From a virus, in the IMG/VR virus record IMGVR_UViG_3300025151_000103, positions 1 to 40,079 of that record: a stretch of 40,079 bases of DNA; one strand, given 5' to 3'. Position numbers and translations under genes: made by a program. The stretch's first letter is position 1; the number at the start of each line of letters is the position of its first letter. The notes under the pieces were generated by a model that saw nothing but the letters and a program-made list of their open reading frames with translations, was not told the DNA's origin and did not search any database. Positions 31,391-40,068 of this stretch are shown piece by piece.

Positions 31391-33100
31391 ATGGCAAGTA
31401 TTATAAGGGTAAAACGATCTACAGGAACTACCGCTCCGGCGAGTCTAAACTATGGTGAACTTGCGATTACCATTGGAACTGGTACGCAAGCAAATAAAGG
31501 TGGCAGACTGTTCGCTGGAGATAACAATCAAGACGATCAGGTAGTCGGTGGTCGTTATTATACCGACTTGATGGCACATGGTCCTGGTTTGGTTGCTGCA
31601 ACTACAAACCCAACCACTGCATCAAATGGATTTGTTGCTATTGTTGATCAAAACCGAAAGGTCGATCAATGGAACGTAGATAATTTAACTTTAGATGGAA
31701 ATACGTTATCATCCACAAATACTGATGGAGATATTGTCTTAGACCCTAATGGGTCTGGTGAAATAAACATTCCAGACGATACTTTTTTAAGTTTTGGTGC
31801 CGGAAAGGATTCCAAGATAGAGTATGATGAAAATGGCAATGATAGACTCAAGGTAAGTGGTGCTGATTGGGAATATGTTGATGGTGTTGCACTTATTTTA
31901 TCAGATACAACAAATGCAACTAGTAAAGATACTGGTTCACTCATAACTGAGGGTGGAGTTGGAATTGAGAAGGATCTTCATGTTGGTGGTGGTGCAGTTA
32001 TTGCTGGTGTTGTCACATTTACTGGTGAATTCCAGGCTGATGCTATTGGTATTTCATCCAACGTAATCTCAACTCTTCCAGGGACAGGAAATATCCTTTA
32101 CATTGACCCATATCCCGATGGATTAAGCAATGAAGGTCAGGTTGTTATTAAAGGTGACCTGCAAGTTGATGGTACAACAACTGTTGTTAACTCAACTGCT
32201 GTTTCTGTTAATGATCCCATCTATCACGTTGGTGATGTAACAAGTAATAGAACTGTTACAATTCCGGTTGTCGCTGGCGTATCTACAATCGCGTTAGATT
32301 CCGTAACGGGAATCAACACAGGCGATCAAATTGCAGCGACAGGAATTGCTGTGGGTGGAATTGGTACAGTAACTGCTATCGATATATCCAATAAAACTGT
32401 AACATATAATGGAACTTCGCAAGCTCCAGGTATTACTACAACATCTCAGGTTGTCATAACTCATGGTTACGACTCTAATACTGACAGAGGTATTTCTTTC
32501 AACTATAATATTTCATCTGGTGTAGCAAATAATAAAACTGGATTCTTTGGATTTGATGATAGTGAACTTTCTAATAGTTCAGTAACTGCAACTAATCATG
32601 GAACTCATGGTGATGGAAGTAGAAAGTGGACTTATATCCCAGATGCAACTGTATCGAGTAGTGTTGTCTCAGGAACCAAAGGTTTCTTAGATATTAAAGG
32701 TATTTACTATCAGTCTGGTAACTTCAGCAGTGGTGGTGCTGTCTACTTTGACAGCGATGGTCTGCAAAGATCAACTAATGCTCCAACTGATGCAGGTAAT
32801 ACACTAACATCTACACAGATTCTGACCGCTGTAAGTGAAATTGTACTTACAGTATCATCAAGTAGTTATACACAAGGTGCTCAAATTACTCAGCAGAATA
32901 ATAGTTCTGCTTATGGTGTAGTTAAAACCACTGTAAATAGTGGTACAGCAGTAACGTTGATTGGTGTTCAGGGAACATTCAACACAACTGATGATTTGGT
33001 TGTAAATGGAACATCCAATTCTATTACTCCAAGTGATGTAGCGACTACATATACTAACAAGCCAACTTGGACTGACACTATAGACGGAGGAACGTTCTAG
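31391..33100 (+). CDS. Tail-fibre-like structural protein (569 aa)
   Basis: A 569-residue protein. The N-terminus (IRVKRSTGTTAPASLNYGEL, residues 4-23) is the KRG-LxxGELA pattern found at the start of many phage fibre and tropism proteins. The remainder is beta-rich, Gly/Thr/Ser/Asn-rich and low in charge, with fibre-type segments such as GDIVLDPNGSGEINIP and GDLQVDGTTTVVNST, and a C-terminus without a recognised chaperone domain. It may form a short fibre or whisker near the collar or baseplate and contact the host surface. The receptor is unknown. Confidence 0.7.
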   Translation: MASIIRVKRSTGTTAPASLNYGELAITIGTGTQANKGGRLFAGDNNQDDQVVGGRYYTDLMAHGPGLVAATTNPTTASNGFVAIVDQNRKVDQWNVDNLTLDGNTLSSTNTDGDIVLDPNGSGEINIPDDTFLSFGAGKDSKIEYDENGNDRLKVSGADWEYVDGVALILSDTTNATSKDTGSLITEGGVGIEKDLHVGGGAVIAGVVTFTGEFQADAIGISSNVISTLPGTGNILYIDPYPDGLSNEGQVVIKGDLQVDGTTTVVNSTAVSVNDPIYHVGDVTSNRTVTIPVVAGVSTIALDSVTGINTGDQIAATGIAVGGIGTVTAIDISNKTVTYNGTSQAPGITTTSQVVITHGYDSNTDRGISFNYNISSGVANNKTGFFGFDDSELSNSSVTATNHGTHGDGSRKWTYIPDATVSSSVVSGTKGFLDIKGIYYQSGNFSSGGAVYFDSDGLQRSTNAPTDAGNTLTSTQILTAVSEIVLTVSSSSYTQGAQITQQNNSSAYGVVKTTVNSGTAVTLIGVQGTFNTTDDLVVNGTSNSITPSDVATTYTNKPTWTDTIDGGTF

Positions 33101-33104
33101 CCTT

Positions 33105-33278
33105 ATGAATAAAGAAGTTGATGTGAATATTTTGATTAAAAATTATCATGCAAAAATATCTTCATTAATGAATCAGAATATTCTCTTAGAAGCAAAACTT
33201 GAGTCTCTAACTCAAGACTATATTGAACTACAAAAACAGGCACAGACAGAAGATTTTCAAGAACAAGGTATCGAATAA
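33105..33278 (+). CDS. Small helical protein before gp13 (57 aa)
   Basis: A 57-residue acidic helical protein, MNKEVDVNILIKNYHAKISS through TEDFQEQGIE, probably a coiled coil in the centre (NQNILLEAKLESLTQDYIEL). The stop overlaps the gp13 ATG (TAATG), which supports its being real. Short helical proteins sit here in cyanophages I remember. The function is unknown. Confidence 0.65.
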   Translation: MNKEVDVNILIKNYHAKISSLMNQNILLEAKLESLTQDYIELQKQAQTEDFQEQGIE

Positions 33279-34093
33279 TGAGTCAACCATCGACCAGACA
33301 AGAATTGATCGATTATTCTCTTAGGAGACTCGGATATCCTGTTCTTGAAATTAATGTAGATGATGACCAAATTGAAGACCTTGTAGATGATGCTATTCAA
33401 CACTTTCAAGACTATCATTATGATGGTGTTGAGAGAATGTTTTTGAAACATAAAGTTACAGAAGCAGAAAAAACAACATTAAAAACCGGTGTCACTACTA
33501 CTACAGCAACCTCTGGAATTGGTGTTACTTCTGTAAATTGGGATGAAGGTCAGAACTTTCTCCAACTCCCTGATCATGTAATTGGTGTTGAAAAAGTATT
33601 TAAGTTAGATAATAGCACTATTTCAAGTGGGATGTTTAGCATTAAATATCAAATTTTCCTAAATGATTTATATTACTATGGAGCACTTGATCTTTTAAAT
33701 TATTCGATGACCAAAACATATTTGGAAGATCTTAGTAGACTAATTACTCCAGATGTTCAAATAAGGTTTAATAGAAAAAGAGGCAGATTATATCTAGACA
33801 TTGATTTAAGTGATTTAACCGATGATGATTATATCATTCTCGATTGTTATAGATTAGTCGATCCAGCGGATGCTAGTAAAATTTACAATGATTGGTGGTT
33901 AAAAAAATATACTACTGCTCTAATAAAGAAACAGTGGGGACAAAATCTAATCAAATTCCAAGGAGTGATGCTTCCTGGTGGAGTGTCTTTGAATGGAAGA
34001 CAAATTTATGATGATGCTGTAAGAGAAATTGAAGAATTAGATAGAGAGTTAAGAGAGACATACGAACAACCACCGCTTGATTTAATAGGTTGA
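33278..34093 (+). CDS. 13: gp13 neck protein
   Basis: A 271-residue protein (T4 gp13 has 309). The start (RQELIDYSLRRLGYPVLEIN, then VDDDQIEDLVDDAIQHFQDY) is the characteristic N-terminal pattern of gp13. The C-terminal part contains NDWWLKKYTTALIKKQWGQN and an acidic helix. gp13 forms the head-completion ring on the portal that, with gp14, closes the filled head and accepts the tail. It is followed six bases later by gp14. Confidence 0.9.
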   Translation: MSQPSTRQELIDYSLRRLGYPVLEINVDDDQIEDLVDDAIQHFQDYHYDGVERMFLKHKVTEAEKTTLKTGVTTTTATSGIGVTSVNWDEGQNFLQLPDHVIGVEKVFKLDNSTISSGMFSIKYQIFLNDLYYYGALDLLNYSMTKTYLEDLSRLITPDVQIRFNRKRGRLYLDIDLSDLTDDDYIILDCYRLVDPADASKIYNDWWLKKYTTALIKKQWGQNLIKFQGVMLPGGVSLNGRQIYDDAVREIEELDRELRETYEQPPLDLIG

Positions 34094-34099
34094 TGTATC

Positions 34100-35533
34100 A
34101 TGCCATTAAACTCTTACTTTTTACAGGGATCACCAACTGAGCAAAGACTTGTTCAAGATTTAATCAATGAACAGTTGAAGATGTATGGGCAAGATATTGT
34201 ATATCTTCCAAGAAATGTAATAAACAAAAATACAATTTTAAGAGAAATCACTGCTTCCGGTTTTGATGATTCATTTAGATTAGAAGCGTATCTCTTAAAC
34301 TATCAAGGATTTGAGGGGTCTGGAGATATCCTTTCTAAATTTGGTGTTCAAAGCACAGATGCAGTTACATTTATAATTTCTAAGGAAAGATATGAAGATT
34401 TTATATCTCCGATGCTTGCAGACAGAAATGAAATTGTATTATCAACGAGACCTCAGGAAGGAGATTTAATTTATTTTCCTCTTGATAATACAATGTTTGA
34501 AATTAAGTACGTAGAGGGAAAGAAACCATTTTACCAACTTAACAATCTTTATGTTTATCAACTAAGTTGTGAGGTAGCAGATCTTGCTGCAGATGATGAA
34601 ATTTCAACAGGTATAGAAGCAGTTGATCAATCTGTTACAGATTTTGTATTTACTACTACCATGACAATGGTTGGGGTTGCGGCATCTTCTGCGACAACTA
34701 CCATACAATTGGCAAAGGATGTTGCTGCTACGAATACTGGAAATTCTGTAGGTCTTATTGATTTAATCAATGATGGAACTGGTTATACTGCACCACCACT
34801 CATTAGAATTTCTAAAGCACCTTCAGAGGGTTTAGATGCCACCGCTGTGGCAATTATGACTAGTAGAACTGGTCAAGTTGGACAATCAATTGATAGTATT
34901 CAAGTAACCAATCCAGGATTTGGATATACAGTCCCACCAGTTATCACTATCAGAAGTCAAAATGCAGTTGGTGGCGGTGGAATTGCAACAGCAGTTTTAT
35001 CTTCTGGTTCACTTGCTGCACCGACTGTGACTGACGGTGGTGATGGATATATAGTGTCGGAACCTCCAGTAGTCGCTATTGGAACCGCTCCTGTAGGGGG
35101 CACCAATGCTACCGCAGTCGCAATTGTTAACACAAATGGGGAAGTTGCAAGTATCCGTTATACAAACGCTGGTGCAGGTTATACAGTAGCACCATCAATC
35201 ACTATCAATCCACCAGATACAGGAGAAGTCGAGGAAAATTATATCTTTAAAGAAGTTGTGAGGGGAGTTTCTACAGGGACTACCGCTATTGTTTCTGATT
35301 GGGATAGAGATACTAGAATTCTTGAAGTAAGTAGAATTACTTCGCCTGGATTTACTATTGGAGAATTTGTTGTTGGAATTGGAACAACATTAAATGGTTC
35401 GGATGCTAAATATCGAGTATCTACAGTATCAAAGCAAGACGATGATGATACCTTTGCAGATAACGAACCATTTGAAACTCAAGCAAATTCAATTTTAGAT
35501 TTTACAGAATCTAATCCCTTCGGAGAGTACTAA
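34100..35533 (+). CDS. 14: gp14 neck protein with inserted beta repeats
   Basis: A 477-residue protein, compared with 256 in T4 gp14. The N-terminus (PLNSYFLQGSPTEQRLVQDL, then YGQDIVYLPR) and the place between gp13 and gp15 identify it. Residues from about 215 to 375 hold repeated GSGY/PP-type modules (GTGYTAPP, GFGYTVPP, GDGYIVSEPP, GAGYTVAP) like those in gp7 and gp8; the C-terminal region returns to gp14-like sequence ending ILDFTESNPFGEY. gp14 completes the neck ring with gp13. The insertion may project from the neck as a decoration. The stop overlaps the start of gp15 (TAATG). Confidence 0.88.
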   Translation: MPLNSYFLQGSPTEQRLVQDLINEQLKMYGQDIVYLPRNVINKNTILREITASGFDDSFRLEAYLLNYQGFEGSGDILSKFGVQSTDAVTFIISKERYEDFISPMLADRNEIVLSTRPQEGDLIYFPLDNTMFEIKYVEGKKPFYQLNNLYVYQLSCEVADLAADDEISTGIEAVDQSVTDFVFTTTMTMVGVAASSATTTIQLAKDVAATNTGNSVGLIDLINDGTGYTAPPLIRISKAPSEGLDATAVAIMTSRTGQVGQSIDSIQVTNPGFGYTVPPVITIRSQNAVGGGGIATAVLSSGSLAAPTVTDGGDGYIVSEPPVVAIGTAPVGGTNATAVAIVNTNGEVASIRYTNAGAGYTVAPSITINPPDTGEVEENYIFKEVVRGVSTGTTAIVSDWDRDTRILEVSRITSPGFTIGEFVVGIGTTLNGSDAKYRVSTVSKQDDDDTFADNEPFETQANSILDFTESNPFGEY

Positions 35534-36585
35534 TGTTAGGAACTTATTATTATCACGAAATTATACGAAAGACAATCATATCTTTTGGAACTTTGTTTAA
35601 TACAATTGACATTAAGCATAAGACTCAAGATGGAAAAAATTATTCCACAGTGAGAATTCCTGTTGCTTACGGTCCTGCAGAGAAGTTCTTGGCAAGATTA
35701 GAACAGAAACCAGATGTAAGAAAAAGAGTGGCGATTACTCTGCCCAGAATTGCATTTGAATTATCATCGATTACATATGACAACTCTAGAAAGGTTTCGA
35801 CAATGCAAACCTTTAAGGCATTCACTAAAGATGGATCAAAATTAGCAAGAAAAGTTTTCATGCCTGTTCCGTATAATTTGGGATTTAGACTTTCGATTAT
35901 GTCTCAGTATAATGAAGATGCCCTGCAGATATTAGAGCAGATTCTTCCATACTTTCAACCATCTTTTAATATCACAGTTGATTTAGTTGCTGCGATTGGA
36001 GAAAAAAGAGATATCCCTATGGTATTAGATAATATATCTTTTGATGATAACTACACTTCAGGGTACGACGAGAAGAGAGTTATTATTCATACATTAGACT
36101 TTACTGCTAAGACGTATCTGTTTGGTCCAGTTGCAGATAACAGTGAAGGTCTCATCAAGAGGGTTCAGGTGGATTATGCAACTAATACAAACAGAAAGGA
36201 AACAACTAGATCACTCAGATATGTTGCAACACCTAGAGCACTTAAAGACTATAATGATGATAACATCACAACACTTGCAGAGGATATAACGGAAACCAAA
36301 ACCCAGTTTACTGTGGCCAATGCTTCCAATTTGGTTGAACAAAGTTACATTGCAATTGGTGGGGAGTTAATGTTTATTAGAAAAATTGATAATGAAACGC
36401 TCCTTGTAAATAGAGGAGTAGATGGAACTAGAACAGATGCACACCTTACAGGAGCATCTGTTGATGTTGTAAATAATGATGATAATGCATTAGTTGAAGT
36501 TGGTGACGATTTCGGATTCAGTGAAGAACGATTTGACTTTGCTGATGGTAGAACATTTAGTCCAAGTAAAGGTATTGACTTATGA
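35533..36585 (+). CDS. 15: gp15 tail terminator with C-terminal add-on
   Basis: A 350-residue protein (T4 gp15 has 272). The N-terminal region (GTYYYHEIIRKTIISFGTLF) and the central IPVAYGPAEKFLARL and MPVPYNLGF segments match the tail-completion family, which caps the sheath and tube and joins the tail to the neck. Residues from about 240 form an additional module (FTVANASNL, GGELMFIRKI, LLVNRGVDGTRTDAHLTGA) like modules in gp7 and the giant DUF4815-type protein. The stop overlaps gp16 by four bases (ATGA). Confidence 0.9.
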   Translation: MLGTYYYHEIIRKTIISFGTLFNTIDIKHKTQDGKNYSTVRIPVAYGPAEKFLARLEQKPDVRKRVAITLPRIAFELSSITYDNSRKVSTMQTFKAFTKDGSKLARKVFMPVPYNLGFRLSIMSQYNEDALQILEQILPYFQPSFNITVDLVAAIGEKRDIPMVLDNISFDDNYTSGYDEKRVIIHTLDFTAKTYLFGPVADNSEGLIKRVQVDYATNTNRKETTRSLRYVATPRALKDYNDDNITTLAEDITETKTQFTVANASNLVEQSYIAIGGELMFIRKIDNETLLVNRGVDGTRTDAHLTGASVDVVNNDDNALVEVGDDFGFSEERFDFADGRTFSPSKGIDL

Positions 36586-36998
36586 ATGAGAATTTTGACA
36601 AGATAAGTGATTCTCTAGATATTGAAGTTCAGGCAGGAGAAATAGTAAAAGAGACTAAACAGAAACTCAGAGATATTAACAAGAAAGATGATCCTACAGC
36701 GGATTATGAATATACCCGTGGTAATTTGTATTCTTTGATTGAAAAAGGTCAGGAAGCAATCAACGGTATTCTTGAACTAGCACAAGAAGGGCAGCAACCT
36801 AGATCATACGAAGTTGTTGGACAACTTATCAAAAGTGTTGGAGATGTATCAGATAAGTTGATTGACTTGCAGCAAAAGATGAAGGATCTAAATAAAGAAG
36901 ATGCTAAATCATCTCCTACTACTGTAAACAATGCGTTGTTCGTTGGTTCAACAGCAGAGTTACAAAAATTATTAAAAGACGGATTCAAGCAAGAATAA
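36582..36998 (+). CDS. 16: gp16 small terminase subunit
   Basis: A 138-residue acidic helical protein (T4 gp16 has 164). The central part (DYEYTRGNLYSLIEKGQEAI and the following helix with the VGQLIKSVGDVSDKLIDLQ pattern) is typical of gp16, whose coiled-coil core forms rings that recognise DNA and regulate the gp17 motor. It overlaps gp15 by four bases and the next gene by one (TAATG). Identification is by pattern and place. Confidence 0.85.
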   Translation: MNENFDKISDSLDIEVQAGEIVKETKQKLRDINKKDDPTADYEYTRGNLYSLIEKGQEAINGILELAQEGQQPRSYEVVGQLIKSVGDVSDKLIDLQQKMKDLNKEDAKSSPTTVNNALFVGSTAELQKLLKDGFKQE

Positions 36999-37990
36999 TG
37001 CCAGCAGTATCTAGAGCACAACAAAAGTTCATGGGTATGGTACGTGCCGCCCAAAAAGGTGATATGGAAAATCCATCACCAGAGGTTGCTGCGGTTGCTG
37101 CCTCGATGAAGAAGAAAGATGTAAAGGATTTTGCTTCAACTAAACATAAGGGTTTGCCCGAAAAGAAAGAAGTTAAAGAAGAAGATAATTATAGTCAAAA
37201 AAAGAAAGAGTTGAAAAAAACTGCACCACCAAGAAATAAAAGATTTAAAGAAATTCACTCTGGTACAAACACTGCAGGAAATATTGATGTTAATGAAATG
37301 AAGGGATATGGAGAAGAGAGATTCTGCGAACTTTGTGGTAAGAAAGAATATCGTGAGGAGTGTAGTTATGGTCCCAAAATGTGGGATATGTTTACAGTAA
37401 AAAACTTCAGTAAGTCTGTTGTTGTTCCGGGAAAGGCAACATATGAAGAAACTGATCATTCAGACTGGAGACAAGAATTTAAAGAAGAAGGACTTCGTGA
37501 TTGGTTTGGTAAATCAAAATCAAAAGGTGGAAAACCAGGTTGGGTACAAGTAGTATCAGGAAAACCTTGTGCTCGTCAACCAGGTCAAAAGTCAACACCC
37601 AAGTGTGTTTCTTCTGCTAAGAGAGCATCTATGACAGAGAAAGAGCGTAAATCCGCTCAAAGAAGAAAGAGAGCAGCAGATCCAAATCAACCACAAAAGA
37701 CTGGTGCGGCAGCACCAACATATGTCTCTACTGACAAGAAAAAAGATGTAAACGAAACGTATCTGCGAATACAGGAAAGAGGTAGAACTTATACTATAGT
37801 TTTAAATTGGAGAGGAAAGACTATTACAACCCAAATGTTTTTCGCTAATTTTAACAGACCAGCGAAATCGGAAGTAGTTAAAGAAATCAGGAAAATTTAT
37901 CCTAATGCCATGGTTCTTTACTATAATCCTGTCAGGAGAGATCCTACTCTACCACTGTTGTTTGCAGGAGAACCTAATGAATCCAGATGA
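36998..37990 (+). CDS. Multi-domain protein with DUF3008-like N-terminus and DUF5872-like centre
   Basis: A 330-residue basic protein. Residues 1-55 (SRAQQKFMGMVRAAQKG, SPEVAAVAASM, DFASTKHKGLPEK) match DUF3008-type phage proteins. Residues 110-122 carry C-x2-C-x8-C, a possible half zinc site. Residues from about 165 to 245 (DWFGKSKSKGGKPGWVQV, GKPCARQPGQKSTPKC, RKRAADPNQPQKTGAA) match the DUF5872-like pattern of aquatic viruses. The last 75 residues form a separate globular-looking domain (RGRTYTIVLNWRGKTITTQM). It lies between small and large terminase genes, so a packaging or capsid role is possible, but none of these parts has a function I can state. It overlaps the next gene by 14 bases. 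Confidence 0.7.
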   Translation: MPAVSRAQQKFMGMVRAAQKGDMENPSPEVAAVAASMKKKDVKDFASTKHKGLPEKKEVKEEDNYSQKKKELKKTAPPRNKRFKEIHSGTNTAGNIDVNEMKGYGEERFCELCGKKEYREECSYGPKMWDMFTVKNFSKSVVVPGKATYEETDHSDWRQEFKEEGLRDWFGKSKSKGGKPGWVQVVSGKPCARQPGQKSTPKCVSSAKRASMTEKERKSAQRRKRAADPNQPQKTGAAAPTYVSTDKKKDVNETYLRIQERGRTYTIVLNWRGKTITTQMFFANFNRPAKSEVVKEIRKIYPNAMVLYYNPVRRDPTLPLLFAGEPNESR

Positions 37991-38150
37991 CATTCAGTTA
38001 CAAAACTTGAGCAAGAGTTTTGAATATACAAAACTAGCTAGAGAAATTGATACGTGTAACAATGTAGAAGAACTTAAGAACATAGCAAAGTGTTATGTCA
38101 AACTTTACTTAAGAACACAAGAAACAGTAGCGTCTATAGGAAATATTTAA
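37977..38150 (+). CDS. Small helical protein before gp17 (57 aa)
   Basis: A 57-residue helical protein (MNPDDIQLQNLSKSFEYTKL, then REIDTC and ELKNIAKCYVKLYLRTQETV). The AREID-C and LKNIAK-YVKLYL patterns resemble a small protein that I recall next to the terminase in many cyanophages. The ATG at 37977 lies inside the end of the previous gene; the ORF can also be opened further upstream, but that part is the preceding gene's shadow. The function is unknown. Confidence 0.7.
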   Translation: MNPDDIQLQNLSKSFEYTKLAREIDTCNNVEELKNIAKCYVKLYLRTQETVASIGNI

Positions 38151-38153
38151 ATT

Positions 38154-39800
38154 ATGTCTGACAATATCTATTTGGGGAATCCTAACCTTAAAAAGGCAAA
38201 CACCCCAATTGAATTTACCCAAGAACAGATTGCCGAGTTTATTAAGTGTAAGCAAGATCCTGTTTACTTTGCAAAAAAATATGTCAAGATTGTGAGTTTG
38301 GATGAAGGTCTTGTACCATTCATTCCATATGATTTTCAAGAAAAACTCATTAAAAACTTTCATGAAAACAGATTCAATATCTGTAAGATGCCACGTCAGA
38401 CTGGTAAATCTACAACATGCGTATCATACCTTTTACATTACGCTGTTTTCAATGATAGTGTCAACATTGGTATCCTAGCAAACAAAGCAGCAACTGCTAG
38501 GGAATTACTTGGTAGGTTACAAACTGCTTACGAAAACTTGCCAAAATGGATGCAACAAGGTATCATAGCATGGAACAAAGGATCTCTGGAACTAGAAAAT
38601 GGCAGTAAAATTTTGGCAGCATCTACATCTGCATCTGCTGTCCGAGGTATGTCATTTAACATCCTCTTTCTCGACGAGTTCGCGTTCGTCCCGAATCACG
38701 TTGCTGACTCGTTCTTTGCCTCTGTTTATCCTACTATTACTTCTGGTAAAAGCACGAAGGTAATCATTGTTTCTACTCCACACGGTATGAATCACTTCTA
38801 CCGTTTGTGGCACGACGCAGAAAAAAGAAAGAACGAATATATTCCAACTGATGTTCACTGGTCTGAAGTTCCAGGTAGAGATGCAAAGTGGAAAGCAACC
38901 ACAATTGCCAATACATCAGAACAACAGTTCAAAATCGAGTTTGAGTGTGAATTCCTTGGTTCTATTGATACTCTGATATCTCCTGCTAAACTAAGAGCAT
39001 TGGTATATGAAAATCCAATGACCAGGAATGCAGGATTGGACTTATATGAAAATCCAATAGAAGGTCATGATTATGTTTGTACAGTTGACGTTGCGAGAGG
39101 AGTCAGTGAAGATTACTCTGCATTTGTTGTCGTAGATATTACAGAATTTCCTCACAGAGTGGTGGCAAAGTATCGGAATAATGAAATCAAACCGATGCTA
39201 TTTCCAAATATCATCTATGAAGTAGTAAAAAATTATAATAATGCATTTGTTCTCTGTGAAGTAAATGACATTGGAGATCAAGTTGCATCAATCTTAAACT
39301 ATGATTTAGAGTATCAAAATCTACTCCAATGCTCCATGAGAGGTAGAGCGGGTCAGATTGTTGGTCAGGGATTCTCTGGTAAAAAAACACAACTTGGCGT
39401 TAAGATGAGCAAAACTGTGAAGCAGGTCGGTTCACTAAACCTCAAAACAATGATTGAAGAGGATAAGGTTCTCTTCAAAGATTATGAAATTATCTCCGAG
39501 TTGACTACCTTTATCCAAAAACGTAATTCATTTGAAGCAGAGGAAGGTTGCAATGATGACCTGGCAATGTGCCTGGTAATTTATGCGTGGTTGGTCCAAC
39601 AGGATTATTTTAAAGAATTGACTGACCAGGATGTCCGTAAGAGATTATACGAAGAACAAAAAAATCAAATTGAACAGGATATGGCACCATTTGGTTTCAT
39701 GTCAGATGGATTAGATGATGATAGTTTTGTGGATGCAGAAGGCGATAGATGGTATACTGATGAGTATGGTGATAGATCATATATGTGGGAGTATCACTGA
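38154..39800 (+). CDS. 17: gp17 large terminase subunit
   Basis: A 548-residue protein (T4 gp17 has 610). The N-terminal ATPase has Walker A MPRQTGKST (residues 79-87, K85), Walker B ILFLDEF (170-176, D174 and E175) and the coupling motif VSTPHG (206-211). The C-terminal RNase H-like nuclease has a likely metal-binding triad D312 (TVDVARG), E369 (CEVND) and D468 or D469 (NDDLAM); the 57-residue gap between the first two equals that of the T4 triad as I recall it. gp17 pumps DNA into the prohead and cuts the concatemer. There is no intein or intron. The stop overlaps the next start (TGATG). Confidence 0.95.
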   Translation: MSDNIYLGNPNLKKANTPIEFTQEQIAEFIKCKQDPVYFAKKYVKIVSLDEGLVPFIPYDFQEKLIKNFHENRFNICKMPRQTGKSTTCVSYLLHYAVFNDSVNIGILANKAATARELLGRLQTAYENLPKWMQQGIIAWNKGSLELENGSKILAASTSASAVRGMSFNILFLDEFAFVPNHVADSFFASVYPTITSGKSTKVIIVSTPHGMNHFYRLWHDAEKRKNEYIPTDVHWSEVPGRDAKWKATTIANTSEQQFKIEFECEFLGSIDTLISPAKLRALVYENPMTRNAGLDLYENPIEGHDYVCTVDVARGVSEDYSAFVVVDITEFPHRVVAKYRNNEIKPMLFPNIIYEVVKNYNNAFVLCEVNDIGDQVASILNYDLEYQNLLQCSMRGRAGQIVGQGFSGKKTQLGVKMSKTVKQVGSLNLKTMIEEDKVLFKDYEIISELTTFIQKRNSFEAEEGCNDDLAMCLVIYAWLVQQDYFKELTDQDVRKRLYEEQKNQIEQDMAPFGFMSDGLDDDSFVDAEGDRWYTDEYGDRSYMWEYH

Positions 39801-40024
39801 TGAATATAGAAGAACAGTTTGGATTAGAACACTTACTGTTTAAAGAAAGAAAATGTAGAATATGTGGAGTCACTAAAGACTTAATTGATGGATTTTATTT
39901 AATCCGAAAAAATAGAGGTATGTTTCCATCATCATATTCTTATGAATGCAAAGAGTGTACAAAAAAGAGAATAATTAAAAATAGAAAGATAGATACAGGT
40001 AGTTGGGAATATCCAGACTGGTAG
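39800..40024 (+). CDS. Small zinc-binding protein after gp17 (74 aa)
   Basis: A 74-residue basic protein with two C-x2-C pairs (KCRICG near residues 18-22 and ECKECTKK near 49-55), a likely zinc ribbon. The ATG at 39800 overlaps the gp17 stop; an in-frame upstream start at 39785 is inside gp17. The layout CRICG-x3-K-L-F-x-C-KECxKKR is that of the N-terminal part of phage HNH endonucleases, but no HNH core follows. It may be a stand-alone DNA-binding protein or a remnant of a homing endonuclease. Confidence 0.7.
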   Translation: MNIEEQFGLEHLLFKERKCRICGVTKDLIDGFYLIRKNRGMFPSSYSYECKECTKKRIIKNRKIDTGSWEYPDW

Positions 40025-40060
40025 TTCATGCATTGTTTCCCCGGTGAAAAGGTTAGTTTT

Positions 40061-40068
40061 TCTAAATA
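40061..40068 (+). promoter_or_regulatory. Late-promoter-like motif at the right edge
   Basis: TCTAAATA, with the CTAAATA core used by several cyanophage late promoters, lies 12 bases from the end of the window. By T4-like order the next gene should be the tail sheath gp18, which this promoter would serve. Confidence 0.45.

Noticed and set aside
38154-39800. Intein or group I intron in gp17
   Set aside because: The frame is continuous, motif spacing is normal, and the length is in the usual range.
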